Under the pieces are notes generated by a model. The model was not told the origin of the DNA, ran no database searches, and saw only the letters and a program-made list of their open reading frames with translations. Below are positions 38,078-49,833 of a DNA stretch of 64,000 bases, one piece after another. The position numbers and the translations under genes are program-made. This stretch comes from Sindora glabra (lineage: Eukaryota > Streptophyta > Magnoliopsida > Fabales > Fabaceae). Location of the stretch: positions 47,521,511-47,585,510 of the forward strand of contig CM035235.1 in assembly GCA_020226215.1 (NCBI GenBank), given 5' to 3'. Every line of letters starts with the position of its first letter. The first letter of the stretch is position 1.

Positions 38078-38108
<31 letters not shown>
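38078..38108. repeat. (TA)n microsatellite
   Basis: About 15 TA units after a T-rich stretch. The minus-strand ORF at 37971-38162 (poly-Leu and poly-Tyr-Ile) is a translation of this and the preceding microsatellite. Confidence 0.97.
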
Positions 38109-38110
<2 letters not shown>

Positions 38111-38192
38111 AGAAAGGGAACTCAAGTAAGAGATGTTTATTAAAAAGTAAATAATACTGCATAGTTATACATTGTAAGGAAATTAATTTTTA

Positions 38193-38480
38193 AGGGTGCT
38201 TAATAAGTTATGGCTCATCAATTTGGCGGATCGATCCACAAGTTTTTTGTGGATCGAATTTGTCAAAATTAAACTTATAAAATATTTGGATTAAATGGAT
38301 CAAGTTCATGCGAACCGCAAACCAAATCTACTTATAATATAAAATTCACAGATTTTATAGATTTTTATGCAGATCGGATCAATTAAAATAAGTGCATATA
38401 AAATATGAGTTTTAACAAACTGAACTTAAATAGAGCTTGGATCATGGGCCATGTAAGTCGGCCCGTTAAGCACTCCCGTC
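38193..38480. mobile_element. hAT-like MITE, copy 2
   Basis: About 288 bp, flanked by the identical 8-bp direct repeat AATTTTTA at 38185-38192 and 38481-38488 (9 bp if the next A is counted). The left end reads AGGGTGCTTAATAAG; the right end on the minus strand reads GACGGGAGTGCTTAACGGG, so the TIR is offset by a few bases. The interior is full of GATC and GGATCGAT words typical of such elements. Related to 4631-4925. Confidence 0.6.
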
Positions 38481-38488
38481 AATTTTTA

Positions 38489-39157
38489 ATTCCATTTTGC
38501 ACTCATCAAAATCTTTCTAACAAACATGACTTAAATAATTAAGACTTATAAATCAAACTAAAGCAGACGGTAACAAGCTACACTTTAATAATGTTCAAGT
38601 AAAATCTTTTGCTCCAAACAAAATTCTTCCTTGCCTCTGTAGTGAGAACTTGCTAATTAATGGATGGATACATGGAGTGTGAGTGACACGCAAACAAGAT
38701 GGAAATCAAATACGGCGGACGGATTCATTCATTGAGTTTAGGGGCCAATTAAAATGTTTTGCAGATACATACATACATATATATATATATTTCCCCCACA
38801 AACTTCTATAAATTATTCTTATATTCTTTTCTATCAAATGAAAGAAAATTTTTTATTTTAAATAATGTAAAATATTTATAAATTCATTTATTACAAATAT
38901 TAATAAATGCGTAAAAATAAAAAATAACATATATTCTTATTAAATATTTAAATTTTATAACAATTTTTTTATCCTTGTTATTATCTATTGCTTGCATAAA
39001 TTAAAATTTCTGAATTCGCTACTAATTATGATATCAAATGCCTGAGTTAGAACAAATTCTAGACTGCAACGGGTAAGAACGAAGAAAAAGATCAACGTTT
39101 GAGAATAAAATTAAAATAAACAATGTCGTATCATATTATTCAAAAAAAGAGTCATAT
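38489..39157. other. Intergenic stretch
   Basis: No gene recognised. A short 'acatacatacatatatatatatat' simple repeat lies at about 38767-38790. Confidence 0.5.
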
Positions 39158-39160
39158 TTA

Positions 39161-39401
39161 ACCTCCATTTATTTTAATGAAAAACATATTTTTAACATAT
39201 GTATTAATGAAAGAATAATATATTACTTATATTAATAGTTTTAAAAAAATAATATTTATAAGTAAAGTATTGGACAAAAATAAATTATTTTTTAAAATAG
39301 AAGAAACTATATTTTTTAAATTCCTCATATTTAACACTAAACAAATAAAATATTTTTTTCATCTTAATATTTTATAATTTTTTTATAAAACAAAAGGATT
39401 C
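39161..39401. mobile_element. Tourist-like MITE, family 1, copy 3
   Basis: 241 bp with TTA at 39158-39160 and 39402-39404. The left end starts ACCTCCATTTATTTTAATG (compare GGGTCCATTTGTTTCATTAG in copy 4). It contains the family's 'taacactaaacaaataaaat' and 'cttaatattttataattttttta' phrases. Shortest copy. Confidence 0.7.
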
Positions 39402-39404
39402 TTA

Positions 39405-39630
39405 ATGCATTCGAAAATACACAAACTACCCTAATGGAATATTAATGTTATTGTTTTTATTTTGGTATAGAAAAATATAGAAATAAAATAGTTTGTTCTA
39501 CTTTAATGTTAGAACATGTTATTAATCTCTTTAAAAGTTTATAGTGGTATTTATAAGCCGTTGATCCCTTGGAATCCTTGGCAATAAAGATTAAATCTAA
39601 GATATGAATAATTAAAAATAACAAATTTTA
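39405..39630. other. Spacer between two MITEs
   Basis: Short non-coding AT-rich spacer, no feature recognised. Confidence 0.4.
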
Positions 39631-40132
39631 GTTCTATTTTATACAATAAATAAGTTAATTTATAATTTATTAATCTAGTCAATAAGTTATAGGTTAATTT
39701 TTATAAGTATTTCATGTACGACTTTGTTAAAAAAATAAGTTTTGATTTAATAAATTATCTTCAGTAACTTATAAGTTACTTCTTCTTTAATTTTTTCAAC
39801 AATATATTTATTTATTTTTATTAATTTATAATCAATGACATTTATTAATATGAATTATCTTAATTTATATAAGTTATTTTAAGTGGTTTATAGCTTATAA
39901 ATTACTATCTTTTTAAGTTTTTTGTTAAGCTTATCTTAATTGATATACTTATGTTTATTAATATATCTTTTATATTATTTTATAATTTTAATTAGTTTAA
40001 TAATAAATTTTATGAAGTATCTTTTACACAATCAATTAACTTATTACTTATTAGTTATAAGTTATTAATTATCAGCTAACTTATCAATTATTAGCTTATT
40101 AACCTATCAATTATTTATGTGAAATGGAACCT
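39631..40132 (-). mobile_element. PIF/Harbinger-like element, family 2, reversed copy
   Basis: Read on the minus strand the right end begins GGTTCCATTTCACATAAATA, matching GGTTCCGTTTCGCGCAAT of the 24780 copy, and continues with the same 'gataagttagctgataatta' words. The left end (GTTCTATTTTATACAATAAATAAG) matches the other terminus. TTA precedes the left end; the right flank is TTC, one base off. About 502 bp, no coding capacity. Confidence 0.75.
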
Positions 40133-40257
40133 TCATCTATTGATTGATGCAAGAGATTAAATATTAGTTATTAAGTGTGATAATTATAAATTTAATTTGT
40201 TATTTGATTCTAAGAACTAGTATGCTTGGAGGTATTTGAAAATCATAAGATTAATAA

Positions 40258-40680
40258 TTTTGTCCTTAAAGTTGTAAAATATTGATAAAATAATTTTTAA
40301 ATTATAAAAATAATTATGATAATTTTTAATAGTATTTAGTCATACAATTTTAATTTCACGGTATGTGCAATTTTATCCTTGAATAACAAGTGAATTTTAT
40401 GATACCTTAAGGGTTTTAAAATTTAAAGTGATGTGATAATTTTAGAAATTATTAGATTAAAATTATTTAATCACATCTATTAAAAATAAATAATTATAAT
40501 TAAATAAATTTAATCTAATAGTTTTAAAATTTCCCATGTCACTTTGAGATTTGAAATCGTAAGATTTCATAACAAGCACCTAAACAATAGAGAAAATTTT
40601 ATGGCTGAAATATTTTTTATAAATTATCATGCCTATTTTAATAGTTTTAGGACTATTTTACTGATACTTTATAATTTTAA
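40258..40680. mobile_element. Putative small TIR element next to the long-TIR element
   Basis: The left 'ccttaaagttgtaaaatattgataaaat' and the right 'attttactgatactttataatttta' are imperfect inverted repeats. Inside, 'ttaaagtgatgtgataatttta..aattattagattaaa' is again inverted as 'tttaatctaatagttttaaaatttcccatgtcacttt' (about 40420-40555). Non-coding. Because it abuts the next element, its right border and the neighbour's target duplication are hard to separate. Confidence 0.45.
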
Positions 40681-42717
40681 GGTTTAATTTTATTTTCAGA
40701 TCTCCTAATATATGTTTTGTTCGCATTTGATCCCCTTTAAATAAAAAAAATTATTTTGATCCCCCTAAAATTAAAATCTAAACGCTTTTAGTCCTTCTAT
40801 TAATTTTTCCCTTAAATTTAATGAAAAAGAAGGAAAAAAAAGAGGAAAAGGAAAAAAAGAAAGAAAGAAAAGTAAAAAATTGAATATATAATTTATTTAT
40901 TCATTAAAATAATAAAAATAAAAAATACTTAAAATATTTAATTACTAATTATAGTAATTGATATATCAAAACATTTAAAAAATAATAAGTAATTTATTTA
41001 TTTTTAAAGAAATCAATAAAATTAGTAATTATATTAAAATTATATTTAATTATTGCACTAAATAAGATAATTGAATATCAATAAATTTGAGTGTATAATT
41101 TATTTTATGTTTAAATGATAAGTTATTTTTTATCATTTATTCAACCAATTGTGAATTTTTTTAAGTAAAAATTTTTACATTAAATATTTCTCAAAAAATC
41201 AATTATTATTAAAAGTCATCCTAAATATGAAATTAATTTACACACTCTAATAAATAATTAAATACATATTTTTATTGTTATACCAAATAAGTATGCTTTT
41301 AAATTTTAATTTATTATTTATTTCTTTTTCATCACTATTTTCTTCCTTTTCTAGTGTGTCAAAATTCCTTTAATTTGAGTGTATTTAATTTATAATAAAT
41401 TAAAATTTAAAAGTATATTTATTTAATATAGAAATAAAATTAGTGATTAATAATTTATTAGTGTGTAAATTAATTTTATATTTAGGATACTTTTTAGTAA
41501 TTTATTTATTTATTAAGATAAGAAAAGGAAAAATAAAAGAAAAAAGGAAACACTCGAAATATTTAATCATCAATTGTACTAAATAATATATAAAAATATT
41601 TAAAATAATAATAATTTATTTATTTATTTTTAAATGTAATTAATAAAATTATTAATTATTTTAAAATCATATTTAATTAAAATTTTTAAATCTACTGACA
41701 CATTTAAAACCTTATTTCATCACAATAGATAGAATTATTAATTGTTAATTTATTTAAGTATATAATTTATTTTATGTTTAAATAATAAATTATTTTTATA
41801 ATTTATTCATTCAATTATAAATTATTTTTCACTATCAAATCTTTACATGAAATATCTCTTAAAAAAGTATCTCAAATATATAATCAATTTATACACTAAT
41901 AAACAATTAATCACTTAATTTCATTTCTATATTGAATAAGTATACTTTTTAATTTTAATTTATTATAAATTAAATATACTCAAATTAAAAGGGTCTTGGT
42001 GCATTAGAAAAAAATAGTGATAAAAAAGAATATATCATTGAAATAATTTGAGTGTATTTAATAAATAATAAGTTAAAATTAAAAAGAATACTTATTTTAT
42101 ATAACAAAAAATATGTAATTAATTATTTATTAAAGTGTGTAAACTAATTCTATATTTAGGATGACTTTTAATAATAATTAATTTTTTTGAGAAATATTTA
42201 ATATAAAATTTTTTAGTAAAATAAAATTCATAATTGGTTGAATAAATTATAAAAAATAACTTATCATTTAAACATAAAATAAATTATACACTCAAATTGA
42301 TTAATGGTCAATTATCATATTTAATGCAATAATTAAATATGATTTTAATATAATTACTAATTTTATTGATTTCTTTAAAAAATAAATAAATTACTTATTA
42401 TTTTTTAAAATATTTTGATATGTCATTTACTATAATTAGTAATTAAATATTTTGAATATTTTCCTATTTTGCCTTTATTTTTATATTTCTCATTTTAATG
42501 AATAAATAAATTATGTATTCAATTTTTTTTCTTTTTCCTTCTTTTTCCCCATCTTTTATTTTTTTCCATTTTTTTGTTAACTTAATGAACAAAATTAGCA
42601 TAAGGATAAAAAATATTTAGATTTTAATTTTAGGGGGACCAAAATAGATTTTTATATTTAAAGAAGACCAAATGCAAATAAAACATATATTAGAGGGATT
42701 GAAAATGGAATTAAGCC
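40681..42717. mobile_element. ~2.04-kb Mutator-like element with very long inverted repeats
   Basis: Left end GGTTTAATTTTATTTTCAG, right end on the minus strand GGCTTAATTCCATTTTCAA, followed in both arms by 'tctaatatatgtttt.ttcgcatttg', a 'cccctaaaattaaaatctaaa' block and further matching sequence for about 650 bp or more. The centre (about 41330-42030) contains smaller nested palindromes built from the same words, so nearly the entire element can fold back. Flanks are TAATTTTAA (40672-40680) and TAATTTCAA (42718-42726), 8 of 9 identical, matching the 9-bp duplication of Mutator-like elements. No transposase ORF. It ends about 340 bp before the UVSSA start codon. Confidence 0.7.
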
Positions 42718-42726
42718 TAATTTCAA

Positions 42727-43053
42727 TACTGAATTGTTAATTTTGTGTTAAGAATTCATACTATTATATGAACATTTTTCAATTTTTTTATATCCATAAT
42801 AATAAGATTCAGACACAAAATAAGAATGAACATGAAGATAGTCTCATCTTTAGTTAACCAGCTAAACGATATGTCGCATGATCTAAATCAAACGACAACC
42901 CGTTTAAGATAACCCCAGGTTCTATGAATTCGACTTTGAAATGCATCCGTTTGACTAGCGCGCAAACTACAGGAAAAAGAAGGAATGAACTAATATTTAT
43001 GGATTTAGGGCTCTGAAAAGCAAATGAATTTTAGGGATTAGATTCGAATTTCA
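42727..43053 (+). promoter_or_regulatory. Promoter and 5' leader region of the UVSSA gene
   Basis: The whole space between the long-TIR element and the first in-frame ATG is about 330 bp and must hold the core promoter unless it lies inside the transposon. No clear TATA box was recognised, which would fit a housekeeping repair gene. Confidence 0.35.
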
Positions 43054-45547
43054 ATGACCATGGAGGGGGAAGAAGGTGTGCGTGAATCAAAGGTAAGAAT
43101 TTTGATAGAGAAAGCGACAAATTCAACTGTACCAGAGGTCGATCCTCGTCTTCTCAAGGCCATCAAGTCGGTGGCCCGATATTCCAATGCGGAGGTCCGA
43201 ATTGCTGCAGAAACCCTCATGGAATCTCATGAAACGGATCATTCTCAGGTCCTTGCGTATATTTCCTGCTTTAATTGTTATTTACTAATGGGGTTATTGA
43301 ATGTTTTCATAATCCATCTGATTGTGTCTTGTTACTATCAGTTTATCGTATATTTCTGGTTTGAAGATTGTTTATGACGTAAATTTGGTAAAAGTATTAT
43401 TCAGGTTTTGATTCTGGACTGAGAACAAGTAGTTGATCAATTTGGCTTGTGATAGTTGAATTGGGTATCAATTTGTTTTCGCTATGTTTGAGTTTATGTG
43501 TGGCGAATTAACTACCTTGCGTTTCCGTTGCAATTGAGGCACCGTTATCTATGATATCCGTGTTAAAAGTGGCACGGAAGTGCGATTTTGATACAAATGG
43601 ATGCATTTGGCTTTGTATTTTGGGCATAAGTTGAGTTTTTTTGCTGTTTATTCTGTTTCTGGTCCTCTGAGATTTCTATCTGAATCAACGTTTTGTTTAT
43701 GATTGCTAGCTGAGCTTGGATTTTAACTTCTGGGTTGCTGTTGTCTTATTAGAAATACAAAGGTTTGTGATTTTTGGGGGGATATGATGCAGGTTAGGTA
43801 CCTGGCACTTCTAATAATTGATGAACTCTTCATGCGATCAAAGCTTTTCAGAACCCTAATTGTTGAGAACATGGACCAGTTGCTGACTTTGAGTGTTGGT
43901 TTTAGACGAAATCTACCACTGCCTGCTCCAGCATCTGTTGCATCGAATTTACGTTCTAAAGCCATTGAATTCTTGGAAAAGTGGAATATATCATTTGGCA
44001 TTTATTATAGACAGATCAGATTAGGGTATGATTACCTAAAGCATACCCTCAGGCTTCAATTTCCTAATCTACAGGCCAATGCTGCACGGATTCAGCAAGA
44101 GAGAAGAGAAAGGGAGAGAAGGTCAAAAGAGATTTTATTGAGCAAGTTTGAATACTTGAAGGAAAATATATCTTCAATAAAATGTGGAATAGTATCAACA
44201 ATGGATGAGATTGGAGAGTGTTTGGAAATTTTGCACTCAAAACAGGAGTTTGTATCAGATGATATTTTAGATGATGAAGAAGTGGAAGAGTTCCGTTCTT
44301 CTGAACTCCAGCAGCTTCGTCTTGATGCATTGAATGAAGTGGAAAGGGTTCCTGAGAACAGTGATAACAAGGTGGTTTTCGACACAATGAGGGAGCTTTA
44401 CAAGCTTTTAGTGACAAAGCATTTGGTTTCCATCCAAGAATGGATTTCTGTTCTTGTAAGGGTTGAAGTGGAGGACAATAGATTCAGAGATTCGACTTTG
44501 AAGGAGTTCATTGATATTCGAAATCATCTCAAATCAGTAAAAAAGAAATGTGAAGAGGCAGGTTGTTCCCTTCATAACACATCAAAACGAGATGAGGGGG
44601 AAGATTTTTGGGAGGAAGGAAATGTTGTATCAATTAACATCCCAACATCTAGTGGAACCAATGACAAAGATGAACCTTTTGACGTGGCATCAACTTCCCA
44701 AAGAATGAATGATGATTCTCTTGTTTCAAGCAATGGAGAATATAATGGCTCTGAAACTAAAACTAGAGCTCGTCGAGTTACTAAAGTTCAATCAAATCCT
44801 CTGAGGAGTAAACTTCTAGCTGAGGCTCCTATGGTAAAATGGGGTTCTCAGTTGGATAATTGGTGTTCAGATAGGGTTTATATGGCTAACCAGCGGGGCT
44901 TGGAGCTAGAAAGTCACTGGGGTAGGGTGGACTATGATGCAGTGATTCCTGCAGATAAGATTGCTGAATTGAATGTCCAGGCAACTGTTTATGAAGAAAA
45001 GCAATGTGAGATCCAACCATGTCATGCTCCTTTGAGGAAAGGGGGACTCTGTCAGCGAAGAGACTTGAAAGTTTGCCCATTTCATGGACCTATAGTACCT
45101 CGAGATGATGAAGGGAAGCCAATAAATCAGAGTCCGTCAGAAGACAATATGAACATTGATCCGGGGAGTGGTCTAGTGGAGCAGTTGGCCAAACAGGCAG
45201 TAAGGAATGTTCGGGAGAAAGACAAAGAGGTTGCAAGGCAGAAAGAAATTGATAAACAGGCCTTGAAGCGTGCAAAACTGGCCAAAATTCGAGAACACAA
45301 TGAAGCCGTTTTACGGGATGCTGCTTTGGTTTCAACTTCTAGATCTGCAGCTCTTGGAGAAGATGTGGAACTAACTACTGTCAGGGACAAGAAGGAAAGT
45401 CTTGCATCCATGTTGCGAAAGAAAGTAACATCAAAAGATAGGATTTCTCAGAAACTTTTGACTACACGAGCGAGGGATGCTACAATTAGGGAGCACAACT
45501 CTGGTGAGGATGCCAAATACAGAGAAGCCTTTCCAAATCAATGGTGA
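43054..45547 (+). CDS. UV-stimulated scaffold protein A (UVSSA) homologue, two exons
   Basis: CDS = join(43054..43248, 43793..45547), 649 residues. The 544-bp intron (43249-43792) has GT...AG borders, phase 0, joining ...DHSQ to VRYLALL. UVSSA brings TFIIH to stalled RNA polymerase II in transcription-coupled nucleotide excision repair, together with CSA and CSB. The N-terminal ~150 residues form the VHS/ENTH-like domain. A helical, charged middle follows. An acidic stretch with Phe337-Trp338 (GEDFWEEG) is a possible TFIIH-binding site, by analogy. The C-terminal conserved (DUF2043) region holds the metal-binding cluster Cys475, Cys485, Cys493 and His496 (LCQRRDLKVCPFHG). It is followed by a Lys/Arg/Glu-rich helix. 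Full length, no breaks. A second in-frame ATG at 43060 (CCATGG) has the stronger context and could be the real start. The Arabidopsis counterpart, from memory, is At3g61800. Confidence 0.93.
43249..43792 (+). other. Intron 1 of the UVSSA gene
   Basis: 544 bp, begins GTCCTTGCGT and ends GATGCAG, T-rich towards the 3' splice site. Reading through it would add a stop within 44 codons (43375-43377), and the downstream frame starting at 43784 lacks the N-terminal part of the VHS fold, so splicing is needed for a complete protein. Confidence 0.9.
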
Positions 45548-48122
45548 ACTGTTATTACCTTTTGAGTTTGCCAGATTACTTGGAGTTGGTTGCAAACTGG
45601 ACAGGGGGAATCAGCTCGCTTTAAGCATGTTGAGGAAAATAACTAATTTATTTATCTGTTTTGATTTTTTGGAATAACTGTTCCTGCATAGGCAAAGATG
45701 TTTAGGACAGCAAACAATGAAAGGAAGCAGATCTTTAATGTTTTTCCCTGCTATTTCTGTAAAAGATTCGTGTATATTGTAGCTGTTACTTAACAAGTTC
45801 GGTTAGTGAGAAGAATTACAATTTTTTTCTTGAGATCATATTATGCTTTGCCAAACTTTTAGTCTCCAGTCTCCACTGCTTTGTAGCTAGATCCTATGCT
45901 TGAAGTGTTAACGATGGGGTCTTGAAAGTTTTGAACTATATCTCATCATTGGAATCCAACTTTTAGTCTCGGACAAAATTTTTATAATCTGATAATGAAT
46001 TTTGGGATTGGATTTCTGTCGGCTTAAGTCGCATAGTAAATGATGATGTGGTGGCACACACAAGAGCAGTGAGTTTGCAGAGGTGCACCCCATTGTTGGA
46101 ATGTTCACTCAACGGTGAGTCAAGCTGGTGGATGGTGGAGTGGACCTTAACAAAAGATTGTTGCTGTTCTCTTTTTCTTTACCTTGAACAGATCTTACTT
46201 AGAGGCACATATATTACCACCAAGATAGAAATTTTCTAGTTTACTCCCTTCCCTAAAATTGTTTCAGAATGTTAACTTCATTAGTGAAAGAATAAATTCA
46301 CTCTCTTGGAACCAAATTGTGACCTTGCTCTTTCAAAGAAGGTAAAAAAAAACTTCAAAACTTCATATTCACTATTTTACCAGATATCGTAAGTACCGAA
46401 AATGCATAGAAATTTTTGTCATTCTCTTCTCATTTTTACCGGTGGCAGGAGTTAATATACATGCGAAGTATTCCAAGTTTGAATTTGGGTGACAAATTTC
46501 TAAAATAATAATAAATGTCACTTCACTGTTAAAATAAAAAAGTTAGTCTTGTCGAAAGCCGTTAATTCAAATGAAATCTAATTTTTTTTTTTAAGTTTGT
46601 TTTTTCTTCTTATATTTTAAGTTTCATTCCAGATGCACATCTAATGAATTAACAATTTCTATTACAAAAATAATAGCTGACTTTATTTATTGTAACATAA
46701 CATAATTATTTTAAGAAAAAGTACAATAATTTTGGATAGAAAGATAATGTTAGGAACATAGTTGGCCGCATATGCAATATCTAAATTTTCCTTTTGACTT
46801 CTTGAGATAGTGGTGTCTCTTTCGGCTGTAAATCCATCCATATCTTTCCTAGACATTATTAGCTTTATGGCATTTTTAGGCATGCTGATTTTGCTTTCAG
46901 GCGGCGTTCATCTTAAATCATAATAAGGACAATATTAATTAAAGTAATTTGGTGTTGCACTTTTTTAAGAAGTTAAGTATTTTTTTATTGAATTGATTTT
47001 TTTTAATTGAGATTCGTAATTTTTGTTTGACTTATCCATTTTAAAATTAAAAAAAAACTCAATTCAATGATAAAAATATTCAATCAGGCAAAACTCTCGT
47101 AGAATAACCTTATTAATTACTCTCTAATGTGGCTATGAAAGTTACATTTTGGCAACTATAACTAAGAACTTTATTATGTTTCTGATATATGATTAATGTT
47201 TCCTACTTTAATTAGATTGATAATTACAAGCTGAAGCTAATGAAGTAGCATCATACTGAAGTAGGAGATGGTATCTTTCGTCTACCAATCAATGTCTTGT
47301 GAATAATTGGTTGTTTAGGAGATAGTATCTTTCACTCTTGAAGGGGCAATTTATTTCTGTGTAGATAGGATAACCTTGTGAATAATTTGTTGTTTAGTAT
47401 TCTTTACATCATAATAAAAATGCGGGATGAAATTTTCTATAATATAAATTAGGAAAGTGATTAAATCCTTTTCAATAAAAAAAATAAAGGGAATTAGTGC
47501 ATGCTTTCAAACCATACCATGAAGTCCCAAAACGGATTTTGGTGAATACTACATTACAACTTACTAAAGCAAATTTTTTTTAAATAAAATTAAAATGATT
47601 TTAAAAAATGGTGATTCAGAATGTAAATTTTGCAAATTTCGATTTTTCTATTTTTTTATTTGAGCAAAATTGCTTTTGACTTAAATAGTAAGAGAACTAC
47701 ATTACACGTGAATTTTCAACCACCCCATCAATATATTTTTCATCAATTTTTGTTAGCAATTCAATTATAAAAAAATAAATTTAATCTGTGCACAAAATTT
47801 TCTATACTATTAGTGAATAAAACAATAACACATTATTAAGAATTTTTATCATAAAAGGATTTTAATAATTTTTTAATAATGTAATAAAATATGGATGAAT
47901 GATAGTATAAAATTAATTAATGCTAGATTAAATTTAAATCTTTATGAGAAAAGATAAGACTATTTCCGCAACCACTTTTATCCGTTCCACATCTTATTTA
48001 ATACAAAATTTTTATATTGACTAAATAGTCCTTTAAATAAATAAGATAAAAATTAATATTAATTATTAAATCTCAGACTCTAAAAAGTCTAAAATTGCCC
48101 TATAAGTTTTAATCTATTCAAT
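45548..48122. other. 3' flank of UVSSA and intergenic region
   Basis: The first few hundred bases are less AT-rich and probably include the 3' UTR; no exact AATAAA was found close to the stop. Further on nothing was recognised. Small ORFs at 45477-46239 and 46683-46883 have no known domains. 'ggagatagtatctttc' occurs twice in slightly different form near 47265-47335. Confidence 0.5.
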
Positions 48123-48125
48123 TTA

Positions 48126-48395
48126 GGGTCCATTTGTTTCATTAGAAAGCATTTTTTATAAAATATAATTATAAAATGTTAACTAAAAGGAAAGTGTTTT
48201 ACTTATTTAATATTAAATATGAAAAATTTAGAAAAAGTAACTTCTCCTATTTCAAAGAAAATTGCTTTCCTTTATTTTTCAAGTTTTTGGGTATTATTTT
48301 TTTAATTATTTATATAAATGGCATATCACCCCTTCATTAATATATATACAAATGATATTTTTTTATGAAAAATATTTTCCAAAAAAAATGAAGCC
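48126..48395. mobile_element. Tourist-like MITE, family 1, copy 4 (best ends)
   Basis: 270 bp with TTA at 48123-48125 and 48396-48398. The left end is GGGTCCATTTGTTTCATTAG, the right end on the minus strand GGCTTCATTTTTTTTGGAAA, both followed by 'AWWATATTTTTYATAAA'. Central phrase 'ttatttaatattaaatatgaaa'. No coding capacity. Confidence 0.8.
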
Positions 48396-48398
48396 TTA

Positions 48399-49830
48399 AA
48401 TTATTTTTAAAATTAAATATGCTTTATGAATATTTCTTTTTATTGTTTTTCAATATCATTTTGTCATTTGCAGGAAGTCATAATTAATCATGTTTACATT
48501 ACATTTTTAAGCGTCTAGGATCTTATTTCACTAAACATATTTTTATAATAGAGTATTGAGAATTAAAAAAAAAAAGAAAAAAACACAATTTCAGTGCAAA
48601 ATAACTCATGTTAAGTTCAAATTTTTAAGAAGTAATAATTTTATACATGAAACAAAAAAATATTTAGATCGCATTTCTATAGATGTTGTTTCCTTAGATT
48701 TAATGTTTTCAAACTTTATACATAAGTGCATCTTCTAGATATTAAAAATTAATCATTTGCATGTTTTTATAGTTAAGGAATTCTCATGTAGCTAGTGTAT
48801 ATGAGTTGTTTTAGATATTAGTTACACATAAAATTTTCTTTTAAATGTAATTTGATTTTCTTAAGTTATAAATTGGTACAATCTTTGACTTTTTATTTGA
48901 TTTTTCTTAATTTTTTGACTTCATAAGACTATTTTCACTTAATATTTCTTCCATATTAACTTGAAATAACTTCTATATAAGTATAAAGGAGAATTTTTAT
49001 GTAGATTTTAAAATATTTGAACAAAATTAGTGGATTATGTATGAAAATTTAAATAATTTTAAGAGTTAATTATTTAAAAAATTCTTAAAACTGTATTTTT
49101 TTTTAAAAAAATAATGTAACAAACGTCTAGATATCAAAAGAAGAATTGATAGAAATTGATAAAAATTTATGAAAAATCAAATTAGGAGATTAAAATTACA
49201 TCAATTTAATATTTAAGAAATTAAAATAAATTATTTTTAATAAAGAAGCAAAATAACTCAATTTGTATTTTAGAACATCAAATCTACATTTAAGCTAAAG
49301 GTTTTTTTTATCACTATGTTGAATTTAAATATAAATGTTATTAAAGTTTGCATTGAATATTTACCTTAATTTTTTTAATTTGTTCAGTCTACTTAATTTT
49401 CTTTATGTAACTATAATTTTTGTTTTTTTAATTACATTATTGTCTTTTCGTTTGATTAACAAAGTTTTAGTTAATTATCATCATTTTAGTAATAAAGTAA
49501 ATCAGGTTAAATGTCATAAGGTAACTTGAGGCATATTTATTTTCTTAAAAAATAATATAAAATCTATTATTTATAAATCTTATCCTTAATTTATTTAACT
49601 ATAATTGGTTTAGTTCCTATGAAATTTCTATATTTAATGAATTGCGGCACTAATGAAGTGATTGTGAAAATAAGGATAAAAAAAAATGAATGCTAAGCAT
49701 AAATTTCATAAATATTCATATCAGTATAAATTAATTCGACAAAAAATTAATTCCATAAGACCAGTCCCAAAATTCCTCTTGGATAAATCACCATAAGCTC
49801 TTCTTGCATGCGAATCACAATGGTAACGTG
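48399..49830. other. AT-rich intergenic region
   Basis: No gene or clear repeat recognised. ORFs at 48556-48738 and 49335-49529 have low-complexity translations. Confidence 0.5.
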
Positions 49831-49833
49831 ATA

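Noticed and set aside
37971..38162. Minus-strand 63-codon ORF with poly-Leu
   Set aside because: Translation of the TAA and TA microsatellites.
43723..45411. Minus-strand ORFs of 64-117 codons over UVSSA
   Set aside because: Shadows of exon 2; Ser/Leu-rich translations without domains.
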